A stretch of 62,679 nt of DNA, taken from Chlamydiota bacterium (GTDB lineage: Bacteria > Chlamydiota > Chlamydiia > Chlamydiales > Simkaniaceae). Shown piece after piece: positions 62,382-62,679 of the stretch (the first letter of the stretch is position 1; each line of letters begins with the position of its first letter). Where the stretch lies: the NCBI GenBank assembly GCA_021772245.1, contig JAJFMH010000033.1, forward strand, positions 1 to 62,679, given 5' to 3'. Below the pieces are notes generated by a model, which was given only the letters and a program-made list of their open reading frames with translations, was not told where the DNA came from and did not search any database. A program made the position numbers and the translations under genes.

Positions 62382-62679
62382 CAAAATTACCTGGGTTATT
62401 ATCGAGAGAAAGCCTTATCAAGCTAACAAGCCCTCTTAACCCTTCTCCTAACTCTTCTATTCTGTTGCTTCTGAGACTAAGCGTTTCCAGGCTAACAAGC
62501 CCTCTTAATCCTTCTCCTAGCTCTTCTATTCTGTTATTATCGAGAAAAAGCGTTTCCAAGCTAACAAGCCCTCTTAACCCTTCTCCTAGCTCTTCTATTC
62601 TGTTATTAACGAGATGAAGCGTTTCCAAGCTAACAAGCCCTCTTAATCCTTTTCCTAGCTCTTCTATTCTGTTGCTACT
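62347..62679 (-). CDS. Leucine-rich-repeat protein, 5' part outside the window
   Basis: The minus-strand frame enters from beyond 62679 and stops at 62347. It encodes 23-residue LRRs of the form LETLFLDNNRIEELGEGL with RGLVS, four complete or nearly complete units here. The last unit ends in LIRLSLDNNPGNFVN, then KVELQAAHG, which is the antisense of the hydrolase remnant, so the present C-terminus was created by the junction. No signal or start is visible because the 5' part is cut off. LRR proteins of this regular type in intracellular bacteria are often secreted effectors that bind host proteins; that is inference. Confidence 0.8.
   Translation of the reverse strand, partial: SSNRIEELGKGLRGLVSLETLHLVNNRIEELGEGLRGLVSLETLFLDNNRIEELGEGLRGLVSLETLSLRSNRIEELGEGLRGLVSLIRLSLDNNPGNFVNKVELQAAHG
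62422..62679. repeat. 69-bp tandem repeats of the LRR gene
   Basis: Nearly identical 69-bp units begin with GCTAACAAGCCCTCTTAA at 62422, 62491, 62560 and 62629, the last cut by the window end. Differences cluster at codons for the exposed residues (for example the segment reading LDNN, LRSN or LVNN). This points to recent expansion and perhaps selection on the concave face. Confidence 0.92.

Overview
The window is AT-rich chromosomal DNA from an obligate intracellular bacterium of the phylum Chlamydiae. It is most likely an environmental, Parachlamydia- or Rhabdochlamydia-like lineage rather than Chlamydia itself. The evidence is an ATP/ADP (nucleotide) translocase, a DUF2709-type protein, an RsbU-type phosphatase, a Bacillus-type succinate dehydrogenase, and gene groups that match, from memory, the chlamydial order sppA-polA-coaE-rho, dnaB-mnmG-lplA and sdhBAC-tatD-tolQRAB-pal. 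The groups are shuffled and separated by accessory genes. The genus is inference.

Layout. 1-5.7 kb: argS (3' end cut by the window), leucine dehydrogenase, then DUF2709-tsaE-engB-dnaQ. 5.7-17 kb: pgk, nucleotide translocase, DedA protein, pgsA, gltT, sppA, polA, coaE and rho, all on the plus strand. 17-25.6 kb: an MGDG-synthase-like glycosyltransferase, an exported unknown, a CCA/poly(A) nucleotidyltransferase, an RsbU-like phosphatase, a SpoU methyltransferase, rsgA and eno. 25.6-32.3 kb: a decayed IS256-type transposase fragment, glgC, a metallophosphoesterase, an acidic unknown, a three-gene pseudopilin cluster and a histidine kinase. 32.3-35.8 kb is the most accessory-looking part: an AlbA_2/RecG-like regulator behind repeated TTGTTTCA boxes, a DUF234-type ATPase behind a 19-bp perfect inverted repeat, and broken coding remnants. 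35.8-46.6 kb: a membrane class III nucleotide cyclase, pepP, mutL, pepF, a membrane-anchored winged-helix-like protein, tRNA-Ser(GCU), an alpha/beta hydrolase and dnaB. 46.6-52.2 kb: two tandem exported sulfotransferase-like genes, a 29-codon ribosomal-type microprotein gene, mnmG, a small exported protein, lplA and a protein with 15-residue tandem repeats. 52.8-61.8 kb: sdhBAC, tatD and the complete Tol-Pal operon ending in a LysM lipoprotein. 61.8-62.7 kb: a frameshifted alpha/beta hydrolase cut by a leucine-rich-repeat gene that runs off the window.

Together the core genes cover energy parasitism (nucleotide translocase) beside retained glycolysis and TCA steps (pgk, eno, sdh), glycogen synthesis (glgC), replication and repair (polA, dnaB, mutL, dnaQ), translation and tRNA modification (argS, mnmG, tsaE, engB, rsgA) and envelope constriction (Tol-Pal). 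The likely novelty lies in the exported sulfotransferase pair, the repeat/LRR proteins that look like host-interaction factors, and the operator-rich AlbA_2/ATPase segment. Convergent gene pairs throughout are packed tail to tail with almost no room for intrinsic terminators.
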